A stretch of DNA of 64,000 bases from Silene conica (Eukaryota > Streptophyta > Magnoliopsida > Caryophyllales > Caryophyllaceae), in assembly GCA_029255685.2 (NCBI GenBank), contig CM055318.2, forward strand, positions 11,413,001 through 11,477,000, read 5' to 3'. Position numbers and translations under genes: made by a program. This document shows, in pieces, positions 1-10,960 of the stretch. Within the stretch, counting starts at the first letter, position 1. Every line of letters begins with the position of its first letter. The notes under the pieces are model-generated. The model worked only from the letters and a program-made list of their open reading frames with translations, did no database searches and was not told the origin of the DNA.

Positions 1-1009
1 TAGAAGAAGTTACAATCTAGTTTTATTCCAGTTTTAGTTTTGTTCTTTCAATAATTCTCAAGCATTCATCAATAAAGTTTGTTCCTTTTTGCCTTAATCC
101 CAATTCTGGTAATTACTCTTTTAATCTAGCTTTATTATTGTTCTTATTATTATTACATTCGTTTAAGTCAGAATCTCAAGCCTTGTTAATTCTTGCATGT
201 TTAGATTATTTACTATGTTTACCATGTTTATTCCCGCTTTCATAATCGTCTTAATAACCATGAGTAGCTAAATTTCATATGTTAGGATGTAGGGGATGAA
301 TATGCGTAGGTAGTAGAAATTCTGAGACCGACTTGTAACAGAGCCAAGGTCGGCCGACTCAATTAGTGGGTCGGTCGACCGAGGCGGTGGTCGGCCGACT
401 GGAATAGCTGGTCGGTCGACCACTCGCGCACGAATCCTGTTTCGTCTTTCCTTGTTGACTATAATATCCTACAATGAGACTGAAAGGAGACTTGTAGGAC
501 GTTAGTAATGACCTACCCAAGATTGAGAGATACGGGAAGGGCATTGGTTTACACCTTAAGATGGCTAGGTTACTTAAGACTGAAAGGTATGTGACCTAGG
601 ATTTAGGAATCACCCTTATTGTTGACACCCAATAATTGTGAGACCTAGGAACTAATAGCATAGGCCGAAAGGAGCTATTACGTACCATAGACCGAAAGGA
701 TATGTTACACCCCTTACGCGACTGCAATACATGTTGACCTTAGGATTTATATTACTTTAGCTATTTATTACCCAAACATCCTAGCATCCCTTTTATTATA
801 TTTTTATTCTCATCTTTTATTGTTTGTTTATTTTGATCTTTGCTTAGACTTAGTAACAACCAATTCAAACCCCCAAATTGTTACCTTAAAACATTAACAC
901 CAAACAATAAACATTGCCCACCTCCTTGTGGTTCGACCCTGACTTTCACTATCTATAGTTAAAGTTTAGGAATTATAAATTTTATCTTTGGTACCCTCAA
1001 CGACGGGCA
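1..1009 (+). repeat. probable LTR-retroelement end (unclassified)
   Basis: No coding frame is visible. The last 120 bases hold CTCCTTGTGGTTCGACCCTG, which resembles the 3' part of Athila/Tat-type Ty3-gypsy LTRs, then GGTACCCTCAACGACGGGCA, which could be a degenerate LTR terminus ending in CA. At about 1009 the sequence switches abruptly to mariner transposase coding sequence, as expected if a retroelement had inserted there. The left end is outside the window, so neither the other LTR nor a target duplication can be checked. Family assignment is inference. Confidence 0.35.
345..424. repeat. GC-rich palindromic cluster TCGGCCGA / TCGGTCGACC
   Basis: Four closely spaced palindromic words (GTCGGCCGACT, GGTCGGTCGACC, GTCGGCCGACT, GGTCGGTCGACC) stand out from AT-rich surroundings. 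A similar palindrome family (CTCGGCCGAGT) is at 8105-8320. They can form short hairpins and are CpG-rich. Function unknown. Confidence 0.7.
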
Positions 1010-1409
1010 TCAACCACATATCAAGAATGACGACCCAGAATTTATGGCAGTGGCTAACACAGATGGGTTCAAGATAGAGTTGATATTTCAACCCCCAAAC
1101 TCACCAGATTTGAACTGCAATGACCTAGGATATTTCAGGGCATTGCTGTCATTACAATCAAGGAATGCAGCAAAGTCAGTGGACGAGCTAGTGAACAGTG
1201 TGATGCAAGCCTTCATTGATTATAGTCCAACAAAATTAAACATCTTCTTGACACTACAATCAGTTATGGTTGAGATTATGAAAGCCAAGGCTCACAATGA
1301 TTTTGCCATACCACACATGAAGAAAGGTCATCTAGCACATTTAGGAATATTACCGAGGAACTTGGATGTAAGTGAAGTGCTAGTTAGAGAATGTATTGAG
1401 CATTTATAA
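1009..1409 (+). pseudogene. mariner-like (DD39D) transposase, C-terminal fragment
   Basis: The frame opens at about 1009 and runs to a TAA at 1407-1409. It contains HIKNDDPEFM then FQPPNSPDLN, the plant mariner-like signature in which the Asp of SPDLN is the third catalytic acidic residue of the DDE nuclease. The following text (KSVDELVNSV, FLTLQSVMVEIM, IPHMKKGHL) matches the conserved tail of plant mariner transposases. The DNA-binding domain and the first two catalytic aspartates are absent, so the fragment cannot act. The ATG at 1044 is internal and not a true start. The family call is firm; the cause of truncation is inferred. Confidence 0.85.
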
Positions 1410-2069
1410 GGTCTCGGTGAAACAGAAGGTTTAGAATATCTAATGGGGGAATTAGGTTACTAGGGTAGCAGGAAGATATAAGCATACAAACTTGTTTTTG
1501 CACAATTTGGTTAGGGTGTAAACATGTCAACATAAGATATGTTTAACTTGTAATCAGATTATGAATGTAATGCTGCTGGTTTATTTAAGTTTCATCAATT
1601 TCATCTGAATTTCTCAGTAAACCAAATCATAGCATATCATACAGCAAGCAACAATACAATTGCAAATCCAATGACATTAACTCTCAGGCCTAATTTGGCC
1701 TCATCATCGAGTTATGTTAAATAGAAGTGTCTCCTACACACACACAATGATACTGGTAGACACTATGTTCAAAGAGTAAACAAACATCTCTCAAACAAGC
1801 AAAGGTTGTTTTCACTGAGACCCCAAACATAATGTGGACTTACATGTATGTAACTCAAATGAACATGCGCACACACCCAGTCATTGGTAGACCATGTGGT
1901 GGCACAACTATTTAAACTAGCTACATGGCCAGACCCCTAAGTATACCACTACTACTACTACTAGATATTGCTCTCAAACCATTAAGGGCATTCATCATTG
2001 AGCTTTATCCATTTCCTTTAACCGGCATCAGTGAATAAGCAACAACAGACAGCATGAATCCAACAACAG
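1410..2069. other. no gene seen; downstream of mariner transposase
   Basis: AT-rich sequence with a short CA run near 1738 and a CTA run near 1945. No open frame or structured repeat is supported. Probably the 3' untranslated part of the mariner-like element. Confidence 0.5.
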
Positions 2070-3545
2070 TAGTAAAGAGGCAACATGAATCCATTTCAGA
2101 TTGATATAGGTTGATAAAGAGGCAACATGAATTCAGAATAAGTAACAGAGAGAGCATTTTAGATTAATATAGGTTGATAAAGAGGCAACATTAATTCAGA
2201 ATAAGTAACAAAGAGAGCATTTTAGATTAACATAGGTTATTAAAGAGGCAACTTGAATTCAAAATAAGTAACAAAGTTTAAGTATCAGATTGACATAGGT
2301 TATTAAAGAGGCAATATTAATTCAGAATAAGTAACAAAGAGAGCATTTCAGATTAACATAGGTTATTAAAGAGGCAACTTGAATTCAGAATAAGTAACAA
2401 AGTTTAAGTATCAGATTGACATTGGTTATTAAAGAGGCAATATTAATTCAGAATAAGTAACAAAGAGAGCATTTCAGATTAACATAGGTTATTAAAGAGG
2501 CAACTTGAATTCAGAATAAGTAACAAAGTTTAAGTATCAGATTGACATAGGTTATTAAAGAGGCAATATTAATTCAGAATAAGTAACAAAGAGAGCATTT
2601 CAGATTAACATAGGTTATTAAAGAGGCAACTTGAATTCAGAATAAGTAACAAAGAGAATAAATATCAGATTGACATAGGTTATTAAAGAGGCAACATTAA
2701 TTCAGAATAAGTAACAAAGAGAGCATTTCAGATTAACATAGGTTATTAAAGAGGCAACTTGAATTCAGAATAAGTAACAAAGAGAGCATTTCAGATTGAC
2801 ATAGGTTATTAAAGAGGCAACATGAATTCAGAATAAGTAACAAAGAATAAGTATCAGATTAACATAGGTTAATAAAGAGGCAACATAAATTCAGAATAAG
2901 TAACAAAGAAAGCATTTCAGATTAACATAGGTTAAATAAGAGGCAACTTGAATTCAGAATAAGTAACAAAGTTTAAGTATCAGATTGACATATGTTATTA
3001 AAGAGGCAACATTAATTTAGAATAAGTAACAAAGAGAGCATTTCAGATTAACATAGGTTATTAAAGAGGCAACATGAATTCAGAATAAGTAACAAAGAGA
3101 ATAAGTATCAGATTGACATAGGTTATTAAAGAGGCAACATTAATTCAGAATAAGTAACAAAGAGAGCATTTCAGATTAACATAGGTTATTAAAGAGGCAA
3201 CTTGAATTCAAAATAAGTAACAAAGAGAGCATTTCAGATTGACATAGGTTATTAAAGAGGCAACATGAATTCAGAATAAGTAACAAAGAATAAGTATCAG
3301 ATTAGCATAGGTTAATAAAGAGGCAATAACATGAATTCAGAATAAGTAACAAAGAGAGCATTTCAGATTAACATAGGTTAATAAAGAGGCAACTTGAATT
3401 CAGAATAAGTAACAAAGTTTAAGTATCAGATTGACATAGGTTATTAAAGAGGCAACATTAATTCAGAATAAGTAACAAAGAGAGCATTTCAGATTAACAT
3501 AGGTTATTAAAGAGGCAACTTGAATTCAGAATAGGTAACAAAGAA
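2070..3545 (+). repeat. ~63-bp minisatellite, about 23 units, alternating two unit types
   Basis: The core AAAGAGGCAAC...GAATTCAGAATAAGTAACAAAG recurs about every 63 bases. Units alternate between one with GAGAGCATTTCAGATTAAC and one with TTTAAGTATCAGATTGAC, giving a ~127-bp dimer for much of the array. The first three units (before 2290) and a middle block (2870-3300) depart from strict alternation. Short open frames crossing the array are by-products of the repeat. Confidence 0.95.
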
Positions 3546-4073
3546 TCCATTTCAGATGCAACAAAGAATAAGTAACAAATAATCCATTCCAACCCAACAG
3601 CAAACCCAACAGAAATTCCACAGAGGCAAAATATACTGAACCCAATAGCCACAAAAATTTAATTAAACACCAAATTCCCAACCCAACAGCAAACCCAACA
3701 ACAACCCAAAATAGGCAACAAACTTGAACATCAGAATTCCACAGACGCAAAATATACCAAACCCAACAGCAGTAACTAAAAAATGCAAAATATACCACAT
3801 ATCCGTCACAAAATGCAACCAAAAACGAAGATGAGATACATGCAAACGAAAGCAGTAACTAAAAAATGCAGTAGTAATAAAAAGAAGAGGGCAGTATATG
3901 AAGGTCGCTCACCAACGTGCGAGAAACAGCAACAGAAACAGAAAATGCAGAAGCCATTGTAGTAGCAGCAACAACATGCAAAGGAAAAACCTCGTAATTA
4001 GATTTCCATACAAATATAGATCATCATAAATTAAAAAAATCAACAAAAGTTTCAGAAAACTTTTACAACTTAC
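3546..4073. other. AT/A-rich spacer with partial repeats
   Basis: A degenerate tail of the minisatellite is followed by local direct repeats (AACCCAACAGCAAACCCAACA near 3593 and 3676; TTCCACAGA.GCAAAATATAC near 3615 and 3737). It would be intron or 3' flank of the minus-strand ORF at 4074-4613. No independent gene is supported. Confidence 0.5.
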
Positions 4074-4613
4074 CTATTTCTCCTTTTTTTTCTCACGTGC
4101 TATGTGTCTCTCCAATAATCGTAGCCGCTTAAATTCAGAAAACGTCACAGGATATGGACCCAGATCTTCACCACTCCTATCAAACAACCCAGCATCATAA
4201 TCATCCTCAAAAGCCTTCATTTTCTCAACATCTCTCTTCAACCCTCTAGCCACAAAGTTATTAAACCTAAGAGTTTTAGGTGATACAGGGTCAGATCTGG
4301 GTGAACCCAGAACCCTAACATCTGATACAACAACATCATCAACCCCAGCAACATCACATCTACCAACAACACTACTCGTTTCGCCTAAATCACCACCGAC
4401 ATCAACGACATCACAAACTTTATCACAAAAATCAAACTCAAACTGAGTTTCCTCAACTTGAGACCCAAAATCAAACGGGTCTAAAGTATCTGGTACAATA
4501 GTAGTTGGAACAGAACAAGTTGAATCACCAGAATCATCAAACTCATCATCAGATCTCGTGATTTCTGAGAAAAGATCATAGTTTTTTGAAGCTTTGTAAT
4601 GATTATTGTTCAT
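4074..4613 (-). CDS. hypothetical acidic protein, 179 aa, convergent to the mariner transposase
   Basis: I do not recognise this protein. It starts MNNNHYKASKNYDLFSEI, has an acidic, Ser-rich first half (RSDDEFDDSGD), a Val/Asp-rich middle, and a basic C-terminus (RLRLLERHIAREKKKEK). No signal peptide or membrane segment is seen. The upstream minus-strand sequence is CT-rich with two AAACCCTA telo-boxes, typical of plant 5' leaders, which argues that it is real. The TAG stop is followed immediately by GTAAGT, a perfect splice donor, so this may be exon 1 of a longer or formerly longer gene. It lies inside a mariner-like remnant, so it may be an accessory element gene or a captured host exon. 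Confidence 0.5.
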   Translation of the reverse strand: MNNNHYKASKNYDLFSEITRSDDEFDDSGDSTCSVPTTIVPDTLDPFDFGSQVEETQFEFDFCDKVCDVVDVGGDLGETSSVVGRCDVAGVDDVVVSDVRVLGSPRSDPVSPKTLRFNNFVARGLKRDVEKMKAFEDDYDAGLFDRSGEDLGPYPVTFSEFKRLRLLERHIAREKKKEK

Positions 4614-4680
4614 CGTTAATGTCGATGAACAAGGGAGTGATGAAGGGGAGAAGAAGGAGGCAGTGTTAAGGGAGACGGAT

Positions 4681-4783
4681 CTAGGGTTTTTTTTGAAGAG
4701 TAATTTAGAGAGACGGAAGATAGAGAGACAGGAGAGGAGATAATGCGGGTAGTTGAGATAATGGTGAGGGATTTTAGGGTTTT
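4681..4783 (-). promoter_or_regulatory. two telo-box motifs upstream of the 4074-4613 ORF
   Basis: Minus-strand AAACCCTAG at 4681-4690 and AAACCCTA at 4775-4783 lie about 70 and 165 bases upstream of the ATG. Telo-boxes are common in promoters and leaders of plant translation and cell-cycle genes. Whether they act here is inference. Confidence 0.45.
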
Positions 4784-4790
4784 AGAAGGA

Positions 4791-5097
4791 TCTAGAGGAT
4801 GGGTATTAATGGAGGGTAGTTGGGATAAAGAAGATGGGTTTGGGTTGTTGGGTTGTTGGGTTGTTGGAGGGAAAGATTATGGGTAATGGGTTGGATTAGT
4901 GGGTAAGATTGGGTTAGTAATGTGGGTTAGGGTAGTTTTTAAGGTGGAAAGGTAGTGGGGACCAATGGCATTTTTGTAAATATGGGTTTGTAATTAGGAT
5001 AGTTTGGTCTTTTTTCCGGTCCATTTTGAGTAATGTATTAAATGGATTCGAATGGCCCAATAAGGAATATATATCAAATGGATAAAAATGGAGGGAG
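4791..5097 (+). repeat. mariner/Stowaway-type 3' terminus
   Basis: After a GGGTTGTTG run near 4850 the sequence ends in a Stowaway-like terminus GATAAAAATGGAGGGAG and target dinucleotide TA at 5098-5099. A similar orphan end (GGATAAAAATGGAGGAAG then TA) occurs at 26900-26919. Confidence 0.55.
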
Positions 5098-5099
5098 TA

Positions 5100-8035
5100 T
5101 ATCACAACTTGTCAAAAATACAAGAGAGACTTAGATCAAGCCTTGAATAAAGGACTTGTCTTTGTCTGGCAGTCCATACATTCTACTCTTATTATAGTAC
5201 CTACATAATTCCTGCTTGATGTTGTTTACTAACACATCCACTCTAACTAGGGTGTTCTCCATTCTACTTTTGTTCCTCTGGTGCCAAATGTGATAAATTG
5301 CAGCATTTATGACTCCATTCTTCACTGCTCTCTACAATTTTGTTCCTCTTATCGTCCTTCTTCTCTGTTGCACATTGATTGTGTTATTTACATTCATAGA
5401 AATCCAGGACTTCAGACCCTCAAATATTCTGCTACTGTAAGGACATTGACAGAACATGTGATTGTTTGTTTCAATTGCTCCTGCACAAATACAACAATCC
5501 ATTTCTGCTGTGATTCCATATCTGCTTAGTTTGTCTCTAGTATTCATTCCATTGTGTTGATGAAGCCAGGCCACCATACTATGTTTAAGGATTGTCCACC
5601 TACCCCAGACCAGTTTATGCCAACTAACTTCCTCTCTTTTGAGCCTCAACCAATTATAACCCTTAGCCACAGTGTATTTGTTAATTCTCTGCCAAGTCCA
5701 AGCCCCTGCAGCCATACCAGTGTTAATCTGGTTCCTTATCTTGCATATTTCCTTCCAATACCAGTGGTGTCATTAGGAGGGTTGCATGTATCCCAATCAT
5801 GCCCTTTCAAGTAGAGATGATGTATCCATTGCACCCACAACTTATCTGCACTACTGCTTACCCAACCTGCTAGCTTCCCAATTGTTGTTGCATTCCAAAT
5901 AGCTGACTGTTTCAGGTTCAGACCTCCTTCTCTGTAGGGAGTACAGATTTTTTCCCAAGAGATAGTAGGAGCTTTCTGGTATTCTACAGTCCCTGTCAAA
6001 GATAGTTCCTGCAAATATCATCAACTTGCTTCAAAACTGCCTTAGGTAAAACAAAAATAGTGGCCCAGTAGTTGTTTAGAGTGGCCAAAACCGATCTTAC
6101 TAACACCAGTCTCCCTGCATAGGAAAGTTTCCTTGCCCCTAATCTTCTTATTCTTTCCACTATTTTGTTTATCAGTGGTTGACAATCTCTCATATTCAGT
6201 TTAGCTAGTTTGATTGGGACTCCTAGGTATTTGAAGGGGAGCTGTCCTTCAGAACATCCAGAAGTGTGAATAATTTTGTGCCTTATGTGGTCTGGTACCC
6301 CTACAAAGTATACATTGGATTTGCCTTGACTCAAATTTAATCCTGAGGTTTCTGAGAAAGTAGCATAGGTTCTAAGAAGTATCATCATTGACTTAGAATC
6401 CCCTTTATTGAAAAGCAGAAGATCATCTGCAAACATTAGGCATGACAGCTTCATTGGCTTGCATAGAGGGTGATACCTGAATTCCATAGTAGAAGTAGTG
6501 TATTGAAGCAGTCTAGTAAGATACTCCATACATATAGTAAACAATAAAGGACTAAGAGGATCACCCTGTCTCAGTCCTCTTTTCCCTTTGAAAAACCCAA
6601 AACTGTCACCATTTAGGCGTAAGGAGTAAGAGGCAGTTGTTACACATTGCATGACCATCTGCTGAAAGTGAGGAGGAAACTGAAGCTGCTGCAACATTTG
6701 TTGCAAAAATTGTCATTCAACTGTATCATAGGCTTTCTGCAAGTCTAGTTTGAATAAACATCTTGCTGAACTTGCCTTCCTGTTATACAACCTTATTAAA
6801 TCTTGACATATGAGAATATTCTCAATGATACTTCTCCCTTTTATAAATCCTCCTTGCACTGGTGAGATTATATCAGGCAACACTAGGCTAAGCCTTTTGC
6901 ACAGTAGCTTGGAAACGCATTTATAAATGACATTACAACATGCTATAGGCCTATACTGCATTACAGTATCAGGTTTATCCACTTTTGGTACCAAGGTAAT
7001 GTTGGTAGTGTTGATTTGCTTCAGCATCTTCCCTGACTGAAAAAGTCTTTCACTGCATCACACACCTCATCCCCTACTATGTGCCAGGCATCCTTAAAAA
7101 ATTGACTGGAATATCCATCAGGACCAGGAGTTTTGTCATTAGGTATACTGAATATCACTTCTTTGATCTCTGCACTGGTAGCAGGATGCATCAATATTTC
7201 TGCATGAGCTGCATTACAAACATGTCCCTAGTTGATGGTAGTTGTCTTAACCCTGCTAGTACTGGTGTTGCTGCCCAGTAGCTCCATGTAATATTCAAGA
7301 AAGCAATCTTGTATTCCTTTAGGATTTGTGATAGTCTGACCATGTTGATTGTTGATCTGATGCACTGCATTAGTAGTTCTTCTTGCCTTCAAAGTTCCAT
7401 GGAAGTATGCAGAATTAACATCTCCTTCCTCAAGCCATCTAGATTTAGCGTTTTGTTGCAGGAATGCATGACACCTTGCTTACAGCTTCCTGAACTGATT
7501 CTGCATATCAGCCTCCTGCTGCCTGATTTCCTTGTTGTGAGGTTGTGCACTCAAATATTTTTGGAGTTGAGTTAACTTAGACTGAGCAATGGCTGTTTGT
7601 TTCTCTATATCAGAGAATTTGTCTATGTTCAAAGCTTTCAAAGGTATCTTAAGTCCTTGCAGTTTTTTGACCACTGTGTACATCTTGGTACCAGCCACTT
7701 GATAATGTCATCCATGCTGAACTATATTCTCAAATTGAGGACATTGGCTCCACATATTAAAGTATCTGAACCCTCTCTTATGATCTTGCTGAGTAGGTCT
7801 TGCTGCAATCACACATGGGCAGTGATCAAACAATCCTTCAGGCATGAAAACTGTTTTGGCTTCAGTCATATTACTTAACCATTGTTCATTCACTAGACAT
7901 CTATCAATCCTATTGAAGACTCTTTCATCCGGATTCTGTTTGTTGTTCCAAGTATAGTAAGCACCCATAGTTGGGCTGTCAATGAGTTCACAAGTGTCAA
8001 TGCATTCTTGTATAGGGATCCAGGGTTTTTGTTTT
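5100..8035 (-). mobile_element. LINE (L1-type) retrotransposon, 5'-truncated and decayed
   Basis: Minus-strand remnants occur in the order expected of a plant L1-type LINE: C-terminal endonuclease, linker, reverse transcriptase, then zinc-finger-like C-terminal region. The endonuclease N-terminus and ORF1 are missing, so the copy is 5'-truncated near 8035. The 3' end abuts the mariner-like terminus at 5097. No clear poly(A) tail or target duplication was found, which suggests age. There is no RNase H domain after the zf-RVT region, unlike the LINE at 30451-31805. Confidence 0.85.
5131..8035 (-). pseudogene. LINE ORF2 (endonuclease/reverse transcriptase), broken by frameshifts
   Basis: From high to low coordinate: 8035-7708 is an endonuclease tail (IDTCELIDSPTMGAYYTWNN, NRIDRCLVNEQW, FDHCPCVI). 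7698-7480 is the linker. 7027-6713 is the reverse-transcriptase start ([46 protein letters not shown]). 6706-5996 is the catalytic core with GLRQGDPLSPLLF and FADDLLLF, the latter holding the paired catalytic aspartates. 6014-5131 holds the zf-RVT-like tail (WHKLVWGR, CCICAGAIETNNHMFCQC). The pieces are in different frames, so no full polyprotein can be made. Confidence 0.9.
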
Positions 8036-8104
8036 CTGATCTGGATAAAATGGGGTTTTTACCCTCGGTTCACTTTATATATTAACAACTGTGGTCCGAC
8101 GCCT

Positions 8105-8320
8105 GGAAAAGACTCACTCGACCGAGTACGACACACTCGGCCGAGTGCGACAGTCTACTCGGCCGAGTATCACCTATTTGGCCGAGTTGGCTCGCAACTC
8201 GGCTTCAGCCTAAAGGAGCTCGGCCGAGTAACATATACTCGGCCGAGTGCGACTTACTCGGTCGTGTATCACCTACTCGGCCGAGTTGATCTACAACTCA
8301 GCTTCTAACTAAAGAGGGGT
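8105..8320 (+). repeat. GC-rich tandem duplication built from CTCGGCCGAGT palindromes
   Basis: Two ~103-base units in tandem each contain three or four copies of CTCGGCCGAGT or close variants and end in related text (CAACTCGGCTTCAGCCTAAAGGAG and CAACTCAGCTTCTAACTAAAGAGG). The open frame across it is a by-product of the repeat. The segment follows the 5' truncation point of the LINE and may be part of another retroelement. Confidence 0.8.
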
Positions 8321-8334
8321 GTTACACAACTTAA

Positions 8335-8448
8335 GACTTTGTTAAAACTTGAGTAAATTATTGGTAGTCTTGAGTGAATCTTATCTTAAAACTTATCAAA
8401 GTTTTGTCTCAAGGCTACCAATAATCTTACCCTAAGCTCATGTTATAA
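8335..8448. repeat. short foldback (MITE-like)
   Basis: ATTATTGGTAGTCTTGAG is followed about 40 bases later by its near inverse CTCAAGGCTACCAATAAT. Related text (GGTAAGATTATTATTGGTAG) occurs near 23980 in the UGT intron, so this is a dispersed family. Confidence 0.6.
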
Positions 8449-8457
8449 CTTTTTCCT

Positions 8458-9196
8458 CGGGGAAGTGGTGAATGATCCCCTTAACTTTATTCAATTGTGA
8501 AATTAACTCCCACAACTTTCAATTGGAGTAATTAGGCCCCATAAGTTACATGATAGGTGAAATTAAACCTTTTATCAAAATCTCATGAGAAATGGTTTGT
8601 TTTTATAAAAAATACAAAAAAACATTAAAAATAAATTAGTATAAATTAGATAAAAAGATTTAAAAATTTTACAAAAATAAAAAAATATTATTTCTTTAAC
8701 TTTTACACAGTTTTGGTAAAAAAATTCAATTGCAAAATATTTTGTTAGGTAGTAGTTTTTAAATTAAAAGTTGGAATAAAATATTTTCATGACAAAAAAT
8801 ATAAAAAATATGAGTATAATAAAAGGATAAAAAAATATTTCAAATTTTCCATTTTTCAACACATCAAAAAATTTACAAATAAGATTTTTAATTATTATTT
8901 TTAAATCATACCGAATTACATATGTATATAAAAAAAATGGTTTTAGTATGCAATTCATATTATTTTTTTATCTAATTCATGCTAAAAAAATTTAAAATTA
9001 ATTTTTAGTTTTCATAAAAACATAACCATTTTTTTACTTTTTTGGATATGATAAATAGAATTTTTCATGAGATTTTGATAAAAGGGTTTAACTTCACTTA
9101 TTACGTAAGCTATGAGACTAAATTACTCCAATTAAAAGTTATTGAGGTTAATTTCACAATTGCACAACATTATGAGAGTTAATCACCACTTTCCCG
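8458..9196. mobile_element. MULE-type non-autonomous element with ~150-bp terminal inverted repeats
   Basis: The left arm (CGGGGAAGTGGTGAATGATC onward, to about 8600) is matched inversely by the right arm (about 9045-9196, ending CACCACTTTCCCG). Both arms contain CAATTGTGAAATTAAC and AAAATCTCATGA. The flanks are CTTTTTCCT at 8449-8457 and CTTTTTCCC at 9197-9205, a 9-bp target duplication with one mismatch, as in Mutator-like elements. The interior is AT-rich and non-coding. Confidence 0.8.
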
Positions 9197-9351
9197 CTTT
9201 TTCCCTTTTAATCCCCTGTAATTGTTAGAGTAAGTTAAATAATTATGTAAGGAGTAACATTGAGGCAAATAAATTATCGGCTTGTTAGTTGCTAATTGCT
9301 ACTACCAAATGTTGCAATCAGTGAAGATATTCTACATATAATGGAGGTTAA

Positions 9352-9800
9352 GGCTCTGTTTGGTAAACAACATATTGGCCAAATTTCAGCATATTTGAGA
9401 GATTTAACATGTTTGACTTATCAATATGCTATTTTGGGTGTTTGGTTAATGTCATATTTAAATAGTATATTGGGGCCGAATATGCTATTTTAGAATATGC
9501 TGCTCCTACCAGTATATTGGATTAGCATATTAGAAAGAAAAAAATTTGTCTTATTTACCCTCTTAATAAAATACTAACATTTCTTTTATATATTTAATAA
9601 ATAATTTTTTCATGTCCTTATATGTCATTTTACAAAGATTCTAGACAATCTGCAAGTCTAAACTGCTAATTACCAAACACCTCTAAAATAATTCTGCTAA
9701 ATAAATCTGCTAGTCAAATCCGCTAAATCATTCTGCTAGTCAAATCTGGTTTTTAAATCTGCTTCTACCGATATTAATCCCCTGTTTATCAAACAGGGCC
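9352..9800. mobile_element. Tourist-type (PIF/Harbinger) MITE
   Basis: The ends GGCTCTGTTTGGTAAACA and TGTTTATCAAACAGGGCC are inverted repeats. TAA flanks both sides (9349-9351 and 9801-9803), the 3-bp duplication typical of PIF/Harbinger elements. The interior is non-coding, with repeated CTGCTAAATNA words near the right end. No transposase is present. Confidence 0.8.
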
Positions 9801-9803
9801 TAA

Positions 9804-10410
9804 ATACTCGTACAATGTAAGTACTTTGACAAGCCAAAATTTCAACCCGTATAGTCTAAACAATAAGTAAAAGACAAAACACAAAAGACCCAAACTTTCA
9901 ACTCTTCCCGTGAATTTCACGGCATTAATACTAGTTGTAATATTGTAAGGCTAATGCTTTTTAATATACAAATTTAACTTTTTCTAATATATACGCCTTT
10001 TAAAATATAACCCTTGTCTTTTTTTCATTCCCTCATTTAATGGATTTTTTCCCTCACCCCCCAAATCACCACTACCACCGACGTTCACGATAAGAATACA
10101 AAACATAACACAACCTCCCCACCACCACCTAACCACCAACTAAATCATATGAACAAACTAAATCATATTAATTATAATAGAAAAAAAATATATAAAGACT
10201 ACACCACAACTCGTACCCAACCTCCCCACCACCACCTAACCACCAACACTCCACCCCCAGCCAACCAACTGACCACCAAAAACCACCGTCCCTAGCCGGT
10301 TGGCCTCCATTGTCCACCTGACCACTTCCCCATCCTATACCCTTCTCTTCTTTCACACACACCCCTTGGCCCGTCCACTACCAATGCACAACACCCACCG
10401 CCCACCACCT
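9804..10410. other. no gene seen; short direct duplication
   Basis: Intergenic sequence with a ~30-base word CCTCCCCACCACCACCTAAC-CACCAAC present near 10110 and again near 10217. The glycine-rich reverse-strand frame across it follows from the CCA repeat and is not accepted as a gene. Confidence 0.5.
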
Positions 10411-10413
10411 AGA

Positions 10414-10960
10414 CACTACTACAAATATAGGTTTAGGAGACGGGGATTAAGGAACGAAATTTTGCGGAACCGTCTTAATTTGTCACAATAATTGGGCGGG
10501 AGTTTTTAATACAGAAATAGAAGACGGTTCTATAAAATGACCGTCTTTATAGGTTTTAAAAAAACCAAAGAGAACGGGTTAAATACTTAACCGTGCTCTT
10601 CTTTAAACAACCAATACGGTTTAGTTACTAACCGTCCTCTTTGTTACTCATGAAAAGAAACCAAGACGGTTCACTTTCTAACCGTTATCTATGGTCTTTT
10701 ATAATTTCACAAAGAGCACGGTTGTTTTTGTTAACCGGTCTCTTTGGTCTTTCATAATTTCACAAAGAGCACGGGTCTTTCATAATTGCGCAAAGAGCAC
10801 GGTTGTTGTTCTTAACCGGTCTCTTTTGTCTTTCATAATTTCACAAAGAGCACGGGTCTTTAGTTAACCGTTCTCTTTTGTATTTTATTATTTCACAAAG
10901 AGCACGGTTGTTTTTGTGAACCGGTCTCTTTTGTCTTTCATAATTCGAAACAAATTCACA
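10414..10960 (+). repeat. CACTA left terminus and subterminal repeats
   Basis: After the TIR, the motif AAAGAGCACGGTT / AACCGGTCTCTTT recurs at least eight times in both orientations between about 10520 and 10935, separated by TTTCATAATTTCAC. In En/Spm such subterminal arrays bind TNPA; binding here is inferred from position and repetition. Confidence 0.9.

Larger units (their letters stand above)
1009..5097 (+). mobile_element. mariner-like element, 3' part only
   Basis: The segment joins a mariner transposase C-terminus (1009-1409) to a terminus at 5080-5097 reading GATAAAAATGGAGGGAG followed by TA. Plant mariner and Stowaway ends are CTCCCTCC in inverse and duplicate TA, so 5097 is a plausible 3' boundary. 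The 5' half is missing, apparently cut by the retroelement at 1-1009. At more than 4 kb this remnant already exceeds the usual whole element, because it carries a minisatellite (2070-3545) and an opposite-strand ORF (4074-4613). Assigning all of it to one element is inference. Confidence 0.45.

Noticed and set aside
2070-3545. CRISPR-like regular spacing
   Set aside because: Units are contiguous and spacers are not unique; this is a plant minisatellite in a nuclear context.
3526-3845. Two overlapping minus-strand frames, hydrophobic
   Set aside because: They run through the degenerate end of the minisatellite, with repeated low-complexity residues and no promoter or homology.
10168-10362. 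Glycine/tryptophan-rich small protein
   Set aside because: Product of a CCA-rich direct duplication; no other support.
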